A DNA stretch of 64,000 bases from Sphagnum compactum (lineage: Eukaryota > Bryophyta > Sphagnopsida > Sphagnales), in contig OZ234496.1 in assembly GCA_965153455.1 (NCBI GenBank), positions 9,571,863 to 9,635,862 on the forward strand, given 5' to 3'. Both the position numbers and the translations under genes were made by a program. This document shows positions 11,041-22,644 of this stretch, one piece after another (position 1 is the first letter of the stretch; the number at the start of each line of letters is the position of its first letter). Under the pieces are notes generated by a model. The model did not search any database and was not told the origin of the DNA. It saw nothing but the letters and a program-made list of their open reading frames with translations.

Positions 11041-11235
11041 ACCGCTTAGGGTCTAAAAATAGAATTCAAACAAGATGGTTGTAGTATAAAGAATAATGTT
11101 GGAAAGGTTCTTGCAAGAGCTATACAGGAAAATAGGTTATATAAGCTATTGTGTTCACAAGTTCCAAAGAATGTTCAAATTGTAGAATATCTAAAAAGTG
11201 TTAGTGCTCAAGTTGCTAGAGAGAGAAACAACTTG

Positions 11236-12376
11236 ACAATTTGACATGAAAGCTTTGGTCATTTAGGGGAGCAAAATCTAAAGCTCTTCATACAAAAAAT
11301 TCTAGTCATCGGATTGGATCCCAAACTTGATTGCCAACTTGCTTTATGTGTGGGCTGTGCTAATGGGAAGCAATGCAAGAATCCATTCTAGAAAAGAGAT
11401 CCCAAGAAAATACAACAAAGTCCTTTGGAGTTGGTCCACACATATTTGTGCAAATCAATGAAGACCATTTCAATGGAAGGGGCTCAATTCTTCATGACAT
11501 TCACCAATGATTGCACCAAGATGGCTTGGACTTACTTTCTGAAGAAGAAGTCAGAAGCCTTGGTAATGTTTAAAAAGTTCCAAGCTATGGTGGAGAATAG
11601 TTCAGAAAGGAAGATAAAAAGTTGTTCATAGCAACAATGGTGTTGAGTTCACTTCAAAGGCCTTTAAAGAACATTGCAAGGCTAAAGGCTTTCAACAAAG
11701 GTTTTTTGCACCATACACCCTTCAGTCAAATGGAATAACGAAAAGGCTCAACCGAACCTTGGTGGAGATGGCACAGCGCATGTTTCACAACAAGGGTCTA
11801 ATTCACAGTCTATGGGTGGAAGCTGTAGCCACAACTACAATAGCTACATACTTGAAGAACAAGAGTTTTAATAGCTGTTTGGAAGGAGTAACCTTGTTGG
11901 AGGCTTGGAGTGGAAAAAAGCCCAATGTAAGTCATCTCAAAGCTTTTGGTAGCATTGTTTTTGTCCATAAGCCAAAAAGGCTAAGATCAAAGTTGGATAG
12001 TAAGACCACACAAGGTTTGTTTGTGGGCTACAAAGGGAAATCATACAGGGTGTGGATCTCAACTCAAAGGAAGCTATGCATTAGCAAAGACATTTTGGTG
12101 GTTGAAAATCCATTAACTCCCATGATTTCAGTGGGAGACAACACCAAACCTAACAACCAAACTGTTGGAAATCAACAAATCAATGAAGATTTGCAATCTG
12201 AGGCTATTACTAAAGAAGATACCATCCATGATTCAAAGTTTCCAAAAACACTTCAAAGACATAGAAGGAAAAGAAAATTTCCAAAAGGGCTAGAAGATTT
12301 TGTAGCTATTGCTAAATATGCCAACATAGGAAGGTTTCTAGAGGATCCAACAAGTTTGGCAGAAGCTCTTACGTGA
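11236..12376 (+). pseudogene. pol: Copia GAG-pre-integrase and integrase
   Basis: At 11240-11390 ESFGHLGEQNLKLF and CVGCANGKQCKNPF give the His and Cys pair of the integrase zinc domain. At 11425-11631 LELVHTYLCKSMKTIS...FFMTFTND provides the catalytic Asp region. The next catalytic Asp lies near 11635 (NNGVEFTSKAFK) after a stop. The last core Glu region around 11735 reads NGITKRLNRTL, where the usual E of N-x-x-x-E-R is changed to K. The long frame 11759-12376 continues LVEMAQRMFHNKGL and a GSIVFVHKPK segment. Confidence 0.85.
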
Positions 12377-13075
12377 GATGATGCAAATCAGTGGAAGGCA
12401 GCAGTTGAAAAAAATATGGAGTCTTTGAAAAAGAAGAAAACATGGGTGTCGTCAAAGTTGTTGGAAAACTACGAAGCAATTGGATGTAAATGGGTGTTCT
12501 AAACTAAGAGAAATGATCAAGGCAAAATTGTGCATCACAAAGCAAGGCTTGTGGTTAAAGGATGCGCACAAAATCATGGATTCAACTTCAGTGATATTTT
12601 TGCTCCAATAGTGAAGTTCATTTAGATCAGAATGTTGCTAGCTATTGTAGCATTACATGATTTGGGGGTGTACTAAGTCGATTTCAAAAGTGCATTCTTA
12701 AATGGGGATTTAGACAAAATCATCTTCATGACACAACCAGATGGGTAGATTCTTACAGGTGAAAAAGAGTTTTTTTGTAAGCTGCAAAAGTCCTTGTATG
12801 GACTGAAACAAAGTTCAAGGGCTTGGTACCAAAAATTGGACAATTTTCTTTTGGAAAATGGGTTCCGGAGGTGGGAATTAGATCATAATGTCTATATCAA
12901 TGCACATGCGATCATTGTTATATACATGGATGATCTTCTCATTTTTGCATAAGGTGCAGAAGTTTTTCATGGCTGAAAAACATAGTTTGTGAATGAATTT
13001 CAATGATTGATTTAAAAGAGGTTCAGTTTATTTTGGGACTCCAAGTGATATGGGACAAAAGCCAAAGAAGTATTG
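12377..13075 (+). pseudogene. pol: Copia reverse transcriptase, N-terminal part
   Basis: With several in-frame stops the translation reads DANQWKAAVEKNMESL, IGCKWVF, KARLVVKGCAQ, DFKSAFLNGDL, CKLQKSLYGLKQSSRAWYQK and VIYMDDLLIFA (YMDD box near 12924). These are successive copia RT (RVT_2) motifs. It is broken at about 13075 after GLQVIWDKSQRSI by a 1.1 kb insertion. At least five stops are visible (near 12500, 12622, 12675, 12750 and 12950). Confidence 0.88.
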
Positions 13076-14165
13076 TCACCACCAAAAAAAGGGGATAACC
13101 TAAATAGGTAATTTTTTTCTGTTATTTGGATCCTAGTATCAACATCAACCCTGCAGTAGTAGGCTACATCAAGCTCTTTATCTTAATAGTAGCCACCAAC
13201 TTCCTCTATTCCTCTTCTTAACTATGTTTAAACCATAAACTAAGGACTTCAGGGGATCAGAACTCTCCTTGGATTCCTCTCAAAGAGCCCACTGGTCTTG
13301 TGGAGGTTCATAGACAAACACTGACTTAATGCACCCATGCCCTTTCCACCAAAATAATCCAGCAAAGGAGTTGGACAGAGAGACAAATTAGATCCCAGAA
13401 ATTTAGTTCTTCACTTGGCAACCATAACAGACCTGAAACCCTTCTCTTTCCGGAGCTCCCACAATTCAGCAAGTATTCTCTCTCCCAAAATCAATCAAAC
13501 CGGTAGGTTTTCTTAGGATTCCCAACAGACACTCAAACCCATAAACACTCCACATGGACCGCTCTGAAATCCCTTGACACTATCATCACCTCCCCTGACT
13601 TAGTCCCTACATCTAACATAAATTAACCTTCTATTTTCCTGAAGACTATAACGTAGCAGAAAGTGATAACTTCAGGCTAAAAGAACACACAAAACAGAAA
13701 GGCATTCTTCCTTTTCTGTCCAAATACAGTCCAACACACATTTCTGCTTTACAACTTCAATTCTCAAAGGAGAACTTTGCGCCTCTGATGATTTGAGCTC
13801 CTTGATTCATAGTCCATCCCACTTCCTCTCGTCTCCATCACCTTCCCAACACTAACCAGTCTTGCACAACATGATCTACATGGCTCATTCAAGAGCCACC
13901 CCAACTGCAGCAGTAAACCCGCTCCATCACCGAAGCCAACTCAAAAACCCATCTCCATTGAATTACAAACTTCAAACACCATAAACCTGCAAACAAACAA
14001 AACACACCAAAACATAGAAACAAACAATAAACATTGGACTTTTGGCGCCCTCAAAATTCATGATGAACAACTGTCTACTACTTTGGCATCTTGTGTCATC
14101 ATGAATTAGGGTTGCTTCCCTCCTTTCATCCACATCCATAGAAAATGTTTGATACTAGCTTTTCA
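13076..14165. mobile_element. Insertion splitting the copia RT, type unknown
   Basis: The RT reading stops at ...SQRSIV (about 13073) and resumes at about 14166 with TLGQSSYIASPSTKFQMD. The intervening 1.1 kb has different composition (pyrimidine-rich, GC near 45%) and no ORF of coding character. Its left side starts near GTATTGTCACCACC and its right side ends near CATCACAATATTACC, so a short duplicated ATTGTCACC/ATATTACC-like stretch is possible but not convincing. Near the right end are CAAAATTCATGATGAACAA and its approximate inverse GTCATCATGAATT (14056-14107). Confidence 0.6.
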
Positions 14166-15010
14166 TCACAATATTACCTTAGGCCAATCCAGTTACATTG
14201 CAAGCCCCTCGACAAAATTCCAAATGGATGCATACAATCCAGTTGCTACGCCTCTAGAAGCAAGTGCTAAACTTTCCAAGAAGCAAAGTCCTAGCTCAAA
14301 GAAAGAAGAATCTGAGATGGCTAATATTCCATATAGGAGAGCTGTAGTTAGCTTCATGTATTGCATGGTTGGCACAAGACCAGATATAGCTGCAACAGTG
14401 TGAGTTGTTGCCCAATTCTTCAACAACCCTCGACTTGCACATTGGCAGGCAGTCAACAGACTTTTGAGATATCTGTAAGGTTCGCAGAATCTTATGTTAT
14501 GATACTCTCCTGATCTTCGTAACAAGAAGACCTTGGAGCTTTGTGGTTTTTGTGATTCGGACTGGGTAGGTGATATTGACACAAGGAGATCAACAACTGG
14601 CTATGTTTTTCTTTTTGGGAGGAGCACCTGTTTCTTGGGCCAGCAAGGAGCAATCAACAATCCCTCTTTCTTCTACAAAAGCGGAATACATGGCATGCAC
14701 TCATGCAACAAAGGAGGTTTTGTGGCTTAGAAGGTTCTTAGGTGAAGTGGGATACATGCAGAAAAATACAACCCTCATACTCAGCGACAGTCAAGGGAGC
14801 TTGGCTTTGTGGAAGAGTCCAGTGCATCACCTACGCACAAAGCACATAGATGTCCAGTTCCATTTTGCGAGGGAACATATCGCCTCCAATGAAGTTTTGT
14901 TTGACTACTGCTCTACTAAGGAGATGGCTGCTAACATTTTTACCAAGGCAGTCCCCAGAGAACAGTTTGAAACTTGCAGGAGCAAGTTAGGATTAGTGTA
15001 TCACAAATAG
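14166..15010 (+). pseudogene. pol: Copia RT C-terminus and RNase H
   Basis: 14149-14403 reads FQMDAYNPVATPLEASAKLS and a YRRAVVSFMYCMVGTRPDIA segment, the C-terminal RT region. At 14533-15010 FCDSDWVGDIDTRRSTTGYVF (split by a frameshift) supplies the RNase H Asp. SWASKEQSTIPLSSTKAEYMA, TLILSDSQGSLALWKSP, HLRTKHIDVQFHFARE and a final KLGLVYHK follow. RNase H removes the RNA template during reverse transcription. Confidence 0.9.
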
Positions 15011-15034
15011 AAAAAGATTGTCATTGAGTGGGAG

Positions 15035-15348
15035 TGTTAAAGATAGCAATGAGCTATCTTGGTTAATTTTGTGATGGACCTGCTAAATTATCTCAGGTAC
15101 CGATCCACCCCCTTTTTCTTACCCACCAACACATGCTGCTAGGTAGTGTAGATCTATTGACTTTCACCTGATCTTTAGGATCGCATTAATTCCTTTGGCT
15201 GTATATATTTTCCTGCTTGGCATCACAATAAAATAACCTTCTTTGTTTCTCTTGCAAAATCAATCCAGTGACCAGAGAGCATGAGTGCTTAAAGAATATT
15301 CTTATTGATCATGAGGCTTGTTGTTCTACTGCTGCAAGCAAGTTCTAG
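15035..15348 (+). repeat. 3' LTR region of the copia element
   Basis: It begins TGTTAAAGATAGC directly after the polypurine run GAGTGGGAG. It contains TATATATTTTCC and AATAAAATAACC signals, and its last 130 bp repeat the sequence immediately before gag at 9839-9968. It is followed by ATGGAGTCCTCACTATCTCA, the same as the start of gag. The LTR therefore continues into a second, truncated internal region rather than unique flanking DNA. Confidence 0.65.
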
Positions 15349-15949
15349 ATGGAGTCCTCACTATCTCAATCAGGTTGTTTTGATGTAAATCAATGAGATG
15401 CTGGTGAGAAAATTACACAGCCAAGGGAAATTTGTGATGAAAGATTCAGCAAGGGCGAGCAGCTGCAAGATAAGTATCGGATCAAGATTTTTCTGGTTAG
15501 GATGGGGATGTTTTTGTGTGTTGGTGTGTTCAGAAGTTGGAAGTTGCATGCATTCTGTGTGAATAGTTTTTGGAGATGAATTCTCCGGACTGTGTTTGTG
15601 GTTTTGAGTCACCTGTTTATAGATTTTCGCTTCATCGAGTTTGATGACAGAAGACCAGGGAAGTTCATGTAGACATCGATTAGGGATTAGGTGTGGAAGT
15701 GATGAAGGGTACAGGGGATTACTGAGCTCGTCTATGGAGCCATCAAATTCCTAGGAGTGATTGTGCCTGGGAAGAATTTCATCTTGTGAGGATAGTGTGG
15801 GTTGTTGGGAATCCTCTTGGGAATGGGGGTGAGTACCTATATCTACAGGAGCTCCAAGTGAAAATTACCACATGGACTTCATGGGCTATCTGTTGTAGTT
15901 ATTTGGCAGATTAACCCTTGTCAAGACCTTTAATTTCTGGAAATGGGAG
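15349..15949. other. Truncated internal sequence between two LTR-like segments
   Basis: The first 20 or so bases repeat the copia gag start, after which similarity is lost. No copia protein motif follows. At the right end ATTTCTGGAAATGGGAG is a polypurine-tract-like run immediately before a TGTTAGGATG LTR-like start. I see no open frame of coding character. Confidence 0.4.
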
Positions 15950-16284
15950 TGTTAGGATGTTCATTAAACAAACTGGTGGGACAGAATGGGAATATCTCTA
16001 GGTTGAACGTGTTCAGTTAAGCGTCTATGATGCCCACAAAAGACCCTGGTAGTTCATGAGAGAATTCGAAGGATCTGATTCACACTGAATTTATGTATTA
16101 AAATAGGAATTGTGTATATGCGACAAATTGCATCCAATATGGCTGAGACCTATGTTGGTTGCTGCATCAGTGTCTCTGTAATTGGAAGTTTAATATGAGG
16201 TTAACAAGAGTGTTGGTCATGTCCTATTTGAGATATAGGGTGTATTGCAATTAGTCTACTACCCTTCTTTTGGGTATCAGAGTC
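15950..16284 (+). repeat. Copia-type solo or junction LTR with PBS-like site
   Basis: TGTTAGGATGTTCATTAAAC follows a polypurine run, and about 320 bp later GGTATCAGAGTC (16273-16284) resembles the initiator-Met tRNA primer site (consensus GGTATCAGAGC) used by copia elements. Having a PPT on the left and a PBS on the right is the configuration of an LTR shared by two tandem internal regions. Confidence 0.4.
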
Positions 16285-16320
16285 AGTTGATCATTCTGTT
16301 GTTATAGAATTAAAGACAAA

Positions 16321-16953
16321 ATGGATGGGACCCATATCTCCGATGGCCAATGGTGGTATGGATTACCCCCACTTATTCCATTCAATTTTGAGTTGAAAAA
16401 AATCTAGTGTTGACATCACTAATCAATTAGATTATGAACAGCATATTTAGATAGGTTTGATTATTTAGAGAATTTTAATGTCCCTAGTAATGGTTATGTT
16501 GTGTTGCGCTTGGAGTGATTAGATGGATTTGGAGTGGTGAGTGTCATATAGGTTTTGATCCAACAGAGGTTGCAATAGGTGATATTGTTGTGAAGGTAAC
16601 CCACAGTGGATTTCTATCAAAAGTCTATGCCTGGGTGAAGCTTCAAGATGGACCACCGGGATGGGGAATTGTTGCACAAACCCAGGGCAGATATTATTTC
16701 ACCTCATATTTTGCATAGGATATCTGCATCAGATTATGAGACAATAAGTGATGTACCAAGACATGTGGAGACATCTGGATCCCAAAAGTTCCCATATCTC
16801 AACATCATTACAAACGATTTTTCATACCTGGTCTTGAGGAATTGATGCAAGCTGGAGACAAGTTACAAGCATCTGGAGTTTCATCAAAACTTCTCGGTTG
16901 GGCTATGCCCAGATTTGGATCAAAAGCTTTATTGGCAGCTGGAAAATACAGAT
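16321..16953 (+). other. Unassigned segment with several short coding-like frames
   Basis: After the PBS-like site there are short frames in different phases: one from ATG 16321 (MDGTHISDGQWWYGLPPLIP), one at 16515-16718 (FDPTEVAIGDIVVKVTHSGF), and one ending at a TGA about 16952 (FIPGLEELMQAGDKLQASGV, then a LLGWAMPRFGSKALL segment). They could be parts of one decayed ORF, either retroelement-encoded or a captured host sequence. I do not recognise the product. Confidence 0.25.
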
Positions 16954-19739
16954 GAGCACATTTTTTCCCTCATAACATCTGAATATAGAATTCTGAGTCC
17001 AGTGAGAGAAAGGGAGCCAAGAAATTTTGATATGTGACCACACTAATTCCATTAGACAATCAGAAAAGAGAAGATAATTGATTAGTGCTGACATGAACCA
17101 TGAGACGTAAAATTCAGTCAGGGGTATCAGCATTTCATGACATTTGCTTTAGGGATGAACCTGATGGTGACTGTGCAATATTCACTGAGTAGGCTGACGT
17201 CCTTTGAAGTTTATCCACCAAGAGAGTGCCAGTTTGGGTCTGGGTCACAAGAAGAACTTGAACCCTTGGGTTTAGCACTCCAAATCAAGGAACCTTCCAA
17301 CACTGGAACCCATGGGTAATTGGTGTGACCTGCCTTGCAAATATTCAATGTGTGAAGAAACCAACTCCTCCTTGACAAGATCTAAAATCTTTCTATATAT
17401 GTAATATGTATATAAGATATGGTTTTCTATAATCCTTTCAATTTCTTTTCTTGAGAGTCAAGACAGCTTTTATAGGGTTTTTTATTTTGTGGTGTGGGAT
17501 TTTGATGGGGTTTCTTTTGTGATTTCTTTAATTACATTTCTTTTTGCTCCGAGTCCTTGTTTCTTTGGTTGTAGTTCTTCCATGGTCATTAAACTACCTA
17601 CCTCCCATGTTTTTTTCCCCCCTTTTTCATTGATGCTGAGTAAATGGCAAATCATTGATGACAACATGAAGCCAATATTCTATACAATAAAGATTTTTAA
17701 GTGGAAAACTGGGGGGGCAACTTTCTAAATTTATAACTACATGGTTTGAAATGTGGTGAAAATTTTCTAATTTCGAATATAATTCGAAAAATCTTTAAAT
17801 ATGGCCCAAAAACACCAAAATCATCATTAATGGTCACTTTTTCTACCATTGTGTGCAATTTCACCACAAGAAATAAACTACCTATTTGGAAGCCCCATGC
17901 TAATAACTGGCCCTCCATCTTCAACATCATGTTTTGTCTTTATCTTGGCCATCATCCCTTACAGAACACCTCCTCTTTGCGCCATCATATTGGTGTTTCC
18001 TTTCCACCAAATGACTTGGCAATTTCTACCATTGGTTGTAGTAATCAATCTGTAACCTAGCTGAACTCATAATGCTGCTTTTTTTGGGTCAAATTCCTTT
18101 TTCATTCAAATGAACTCACCAAAATCACAGGGTTTTTGTCATCTCTCATAAATTTGACTAAACCTAGCATGCTATAAAGAGAAGAGCCATTACCTGATAA
18201 ACCCTTCCTAGGAGTTTATTTATCGACATCCATCCCTAGCCCACAAGTGTTTTCAGCAAGGCTTAGCTTTAGGTCAAGCAAGCCTAGAGTATTCTCATGC
18301 AAAATGTACATGGGCACCCCTTTCCCTGACCCACCTTCTTCTTTTACATTGTTGTTGCAATTCAATCATCCTCTCATTTTCATCCTTACTGGGTAGCAAT
18401 GCCAGTTGATACACAAAAGGTATGATCTTTCAACAGTTACATACTCCTAGGGTTGGTGATTTAGCTCAATTCATATTGTTTGTTTGTGGCTCATATGTTT
18501 CCAAGATCCTTTTATATTATACCCATTCATGTGGGCATGTCTCAATTTTTTTAAAATTACACCAATTGTTTTCAAGACGGGGGGATAAGTGGCCATGGCA
18601 AATTTTATAAAAAGGAGACATCAACTACAAAAAATGCCACCTATTGATTTTCCTACCCATTGTTGGGATAGTGGAACCTTGTAAATAGGCCTGGAATAAC
18701 AAAACGTTATTCAAGCCAAAGCATCACAAATTCTACTAATCCACATATAACAACATACCATACAAAATTGCCATTACAATCCATTCATACCTTCATAACT
18801 TTGTCCTTGTAATATATGGGTGGCCAACTACATTGAAAGCTAAAGGAAAGAGGAGTGAAATAGAAAGCAAGCTTGCAAGAAGAAAGAGAGATAAATGCCT
18901 TAGTTGGCATTCATAAATAAGAGACTCTTTACCAAAAGGCTATTGCCCCTCGTGAAGGGTGGACTCCATGTTAGTCGTTTCATTGTAAATCTAAACGTAG
19001 TGTAGGACAATTGTGAGGGGGATTGGCTAGTGGGGGAAGTAAAAGGGGCGAAAGGGGGTGAGGGGTGGGGAAGGGGAAGGTTGGCTACACAGATCAATGT
19101 TAAGAAGATTCTGAGATTCAAGTTTACATTTATTAAGGATAATGGTAGATAATAAAGCTCTTCATAAAGTAAGTTCAATTCAAAGTATGAACATGTAGTT
19201 TGGGTGAAAGGACAATTGAAATTCAAAATTTGAGAGAAAAGAAAAAGTATATATTTATATAATGGGGAACCAAACTACATGTTCATAAATTTGATACTAA
19301 AATTAATTTAGTCTTGTGTTTTGAATTTCTTTCACTATTGCTTGTTTTCATTACTATGTAACTATATAGTTGCATTAATTATTCAAATCTTACAATAAAT
19401 ACACAATCATGGTAAATCTTGCATGAAATTTGATATCCAATTTCAATCCATTCAAGAAATTTTGTTGACTTTGCATATAACTAAAAATCAAGTGGGTGGG
19501 GGTCAAATGAAAGACCAAACCCAAGTTCCTCCTTAATTATTTTTAAGGATAAATTGAATGATTAGATGGAATTTAGGTGTAGGAGAAATTTGTAAATTGT
19601 TATTTGGGAGATTGAGACTTGCAAAGGTAAATTCAGCAACAGTAGTTGACTTTGTTATTTTAAACAATTTGAAAACCTAGTGAGTCAATAGGTTTGGATC
19701 TTTACAGTTTTTGATCCCATGATCTTGTGGTTTTTTTGG
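16954..19739. other. Non-coding DNA, nothing recognised
   Basis: About 2.8 kb with only short, low-complexity frames. A G/A-rich patch lies at 19014-19080. No retroelement motif, gene or RNA was recognised. Confidence 0.35.
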
Positions 19740-20000
19740 TATGAAACAATATACATTAATGTTGTGCAAGTAAACGATTTATATTCATATAACTATGTAA
19801 AAATTTATATACATATAGTGTGTGTAGATTTTTAATATGTATTGTGTATAAGAGTTTTAAAACTTTTATACCTCATAGATTGTTCATATATATTGTAGAA
19901 CTTTTTAAGAGTTCTCTTCTTTCCTAATATGTATACTTTCCTTGCAATCAAGTGTGTGTCTCTGTGGATTAAAGTAGATGTCTAATGTGTGATTCCATCA

Positions 20001-20019
20001 TGGCATCAAAGCTTGGTCC
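20001..20019 (+). other. Primer-binding-like site of the copia relic
   Basis: TGGCATCAAAGCTTGG resembles the copia tRNA-Met primer site (TGGTATCAGAGC) and sits between the putative LTR and the gag start at about 20073. Confidence 0.45.
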
Positions 20020-20072
20020 AAACAAATTTGTGTTTTTTTTATATTTTCACTGATATGCTAGACTAACAAGTC

Positions 20073-21145
20073 TTGAAATCAATGAAAAAATTCAATGCCA
20101 AAATTTTCAAGAATATAAATTATAAAACAAAGCAACTTAAAAACAATTTGATAACACAAATTATATCACATTTGATAACAATGCACATTGACATTTCAAT
20201 AGATCCATATCAAGACATAATGGAGGAATTGAAATCAGTCACATATTCACTGAATAATACTAAAATCTGACATAAAAATTGACTCAAAAGATTCCAGATT
20301 TGAATCATATCTCAAAAATTTGATGGGACATTTTTCCATATATGAAAACACTGATTAACATCATGGTTTAAAACTGAAAAGATTTGGTCTATTGTCGAAG
20401 GTATAGAGGTCAAACCAATTCCCCGAACAATAGCCCAAATAGGTGCTAGAAGCCATGCACTTCTTGTCACAAGAATAGGGATTGTAAGCAATTGGGAAAA
20501 AAAAGAAACAATGTCCCTTACATTAATTAACAATAGTATCTACAATAGCATTACCTCACATATTCAATTATGTCCAACATCACACAATGCATGGAATGAA
20601 TTGATTAAATTATTTGAATCTCAAAAGGTTGTTATAAAAATGTATTTAAAAAATAAGTCGCACACATTGAAAATGAGAAAATGAAAACATGACGAAACAC
20701 ATACATGTGTTTTGTGCTCTCATTGAACAATTATCTGCACTTGGTGCTCTACTACTAAATGATGAAGATGTTTTTTCATTAATACATAGTATGCCTCAAA
20801 GTTATAGAAGTTTATAAGTTCTATGCATAAGCAACAACCATTAAGCTTACAATGTTTGATAACTGATTTAATTCAAGAAGAAACTTGGATGAAAAGTTTA
20901 AATTCATCAACATATAGAATGTCTACCTTATATGTTGGAAAAAGAAACTTCAACATTAATAGAAACTAGAAAAGATACTTCCCATCTAAAGATGGAGAAG
21001 GAAAGGAATAATTCCCATCAAAAGATGGAAAAGCGTCATCTAAGATAGGTTTTAGTAAATCAAAGATGAAGTGTTTCTTTTGTAAGAAACTAGGTCATCA
21101 TATCAAAGATTGTAAAGCTAGAATCGCAAAAGACTTTGGAAATTA
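20073..21145 (+). pseudogene. gag: Gag of the copia relic with CCHC knuckle
   Basis: The first frame (20073-20270) is a Lys/Asn-rich gag N-terminus. With stops and shifts, later segments read LQCLITDLIQEETWMKSLN and then KMKCFFCKKLGHHIKDCKA at about 21064-21120, a complete C-x2-C-x4-H-x4-C knuckle followed by a basic tail. Gag would coat the element RNA. Stops between the segments make it non-functional. Confidence 0.65.
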
Positions 21146-21329
21146 AAAAAAGCAAACAAATGTTGCTATCAATTTAACAAGTTGTATGCAGCTTTGTTCA
21201 TAAAAAAAAGGCAAAGATTCTACTTGGTGTATGTTGATATTGAGGCAACATAGCACATGTCACATGATGTTGATTATGCATTCACCAACTATCAAACATG
21301 TGAAGAAGGCCAAGTAGTCTATTTAGGTG

Positions 21330-21545
21330 ATAATAGCACACACAAAATTCATGTCCAAGGGGATTGTCAATCATATTAACAAATGGAATAGTGAAAGAAA
21401 TCCCTAATGTATTACACATATTAGTTTCAAAGAAAAACTTATTTTCAACCAAACAAGTTAATAGGGTTGGTGGAGAGATTACTTTGAAACATGGAAAATG
21501 TGATTTAAAAAATAGAATTAGAAAACTATTATTATTTGCACACTA
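21330..21545 (+). pseudogene. pol: Protease-region relic of the copia element
   Basis: The frame at 21364-21546 reads GIVKEIPNVLHILVSKKNLF and then STKQVNRVGG, matching the conserved copia segment after the protease (typically ...I.NVLHVP.L..NL.S...L). The DTGA motif itself is not legible upstream. Confidence 0.6.
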
Positions 21546-22234
21546 GATCTTGAATTATCTAAATTGGGAAAAACTTACTATGATAAATTCAAAATCATAG
21601 TTGTTCCTATTACTATGGATATAAATAAAATTGAATTATGGCCCCAACAAATAAGTCACATGGGTGTAGTCACACTAACTTGTACACACGTAGTTGTAAC
21701 CAACGCTTGGTTTTGTGTATTTAACATTTTTAAAAAAAATAAAAAACTCAAAATGGAATTGTTTTCACATAATGTTATTTTTATGTATTGGTATATATAT
21801 TTTAAAAGTTTGAAATCAATCTAATGAATGAAAAATACCCAAAAACATTTTGAAAACATTGTAACCCATGCTTTTAAGCAGTAATAAGATTTGTAAATGG
21901 ACTTGAATTTTTTTGACAATGACATAATTTTAACAAATTTTTTATGTAAACCATAACATAATATTGTGATGAAAATTTTAAATAATTTTAAATAATTTTA
22001 AATAATTTTAAGAATAATTTTGTTCAAAATATTCCAAGAATATTTTAAAATAAACACCCAATAAGTAGTCACCCAAAGGGGTGGGTGTGGCTCATGATAT
22101 CCTGTTTGCACCCACATTAACAACCACTAGACTAAATCAATGGAGGTCTATGCCCACTAGACTTGATAATTTTCAGAAAGATGAATTTTTTTTTTGCAAA
22201 ACATGTGTTAAAAGCAAATAATAGAAAAATAACT

Positions 22235-22640
22235 TTCCAAATTGAAGAAGCACCAAAACAATAGAGTTATTAGGAATAGTTCATTCACACATATGTGGTC
22301 ATATTCAAACTCCCATTTATTATGGTTGTAGTTATTTTATAACATTCATTGATGATTTGTCACGATACTCTATTAAACACAAATTAGAAACCTTTGATAA
22401 ATTTGTTCTATATAATTTTTTAGTTGAAAATCAAATTAACAAAAGGATCAAAATTTTACGATTAGATAACGGTGGAAAGTATAAGTCGAATACTTTCAAT
22501 CTATATTGCCAAAACACACCACAACAAAATGGTGTTTCCCCAAAAAAAATCATAAATTGATTAAGGCTGCATTATCTATGTTAATGAATTCCCATTTGCC
22601 TAAAATTTTGTCAACGACAAACTATTTACAAAATAAAAGT
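22235..22640 (+). pseudogene. pol: Integrase fragment of the copia relic
   Basis: Reading across 22262-22560 gives ELLGIVHSHICGHIQTPIYY, then SYFITFIDDLSRYSIKH with the catalytic Asp region, and VENQINKRIKILRLDNGGKY with the second Asp (R-L-D-N-G-G). It ends YCQNTPQQNGVSPKK, where the expected Glu-Arg after the NGV motif is absent. This is diagnostic of the Ty1/copia integrase core. Confidence 0.8.
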
Positions 22641-22644
22641 TTTA

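Larger units (their letters stand above)
9836..15348 (+). mobile_element. Ty1/copia retrotransposon, degraded, with nested insertion
   Basis: In order there are gag, a CCHC relic, protease relic, GAG-pre-integrase, integrase core, RT with YMDD, RNase H and a 3' LTR. Integrase before RT is the defining order of Ty1/copia. About 130 bp before gag (9839-9968) repeat at 15219-15348 without any indel that I can see (constant 5380 bp offset), giving the left and right repeat of the element. The left repeat is truncated where it meets the gypsy LTR. Many stops and a 1.1 kb insertion in RT make it inactive. Confidence 0.88.
19740..22640 (+). mobile_element. Second Ty1/copia relic, very degraded
   Basis: It comprises a probable LTR tail (about 19740-20000), a primer-binding-like site, gag with an intact CCHC knuckle, protease relics and an integrase fragment. 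No RT or RNase H was found. It is far more AT-rich and stop-riddled than the 9.8-15.3 kb element, so it is probably older. About 21650-22130 interrupts the pre-integrase region and may be a secondary insertion. Confidence 0.75.
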
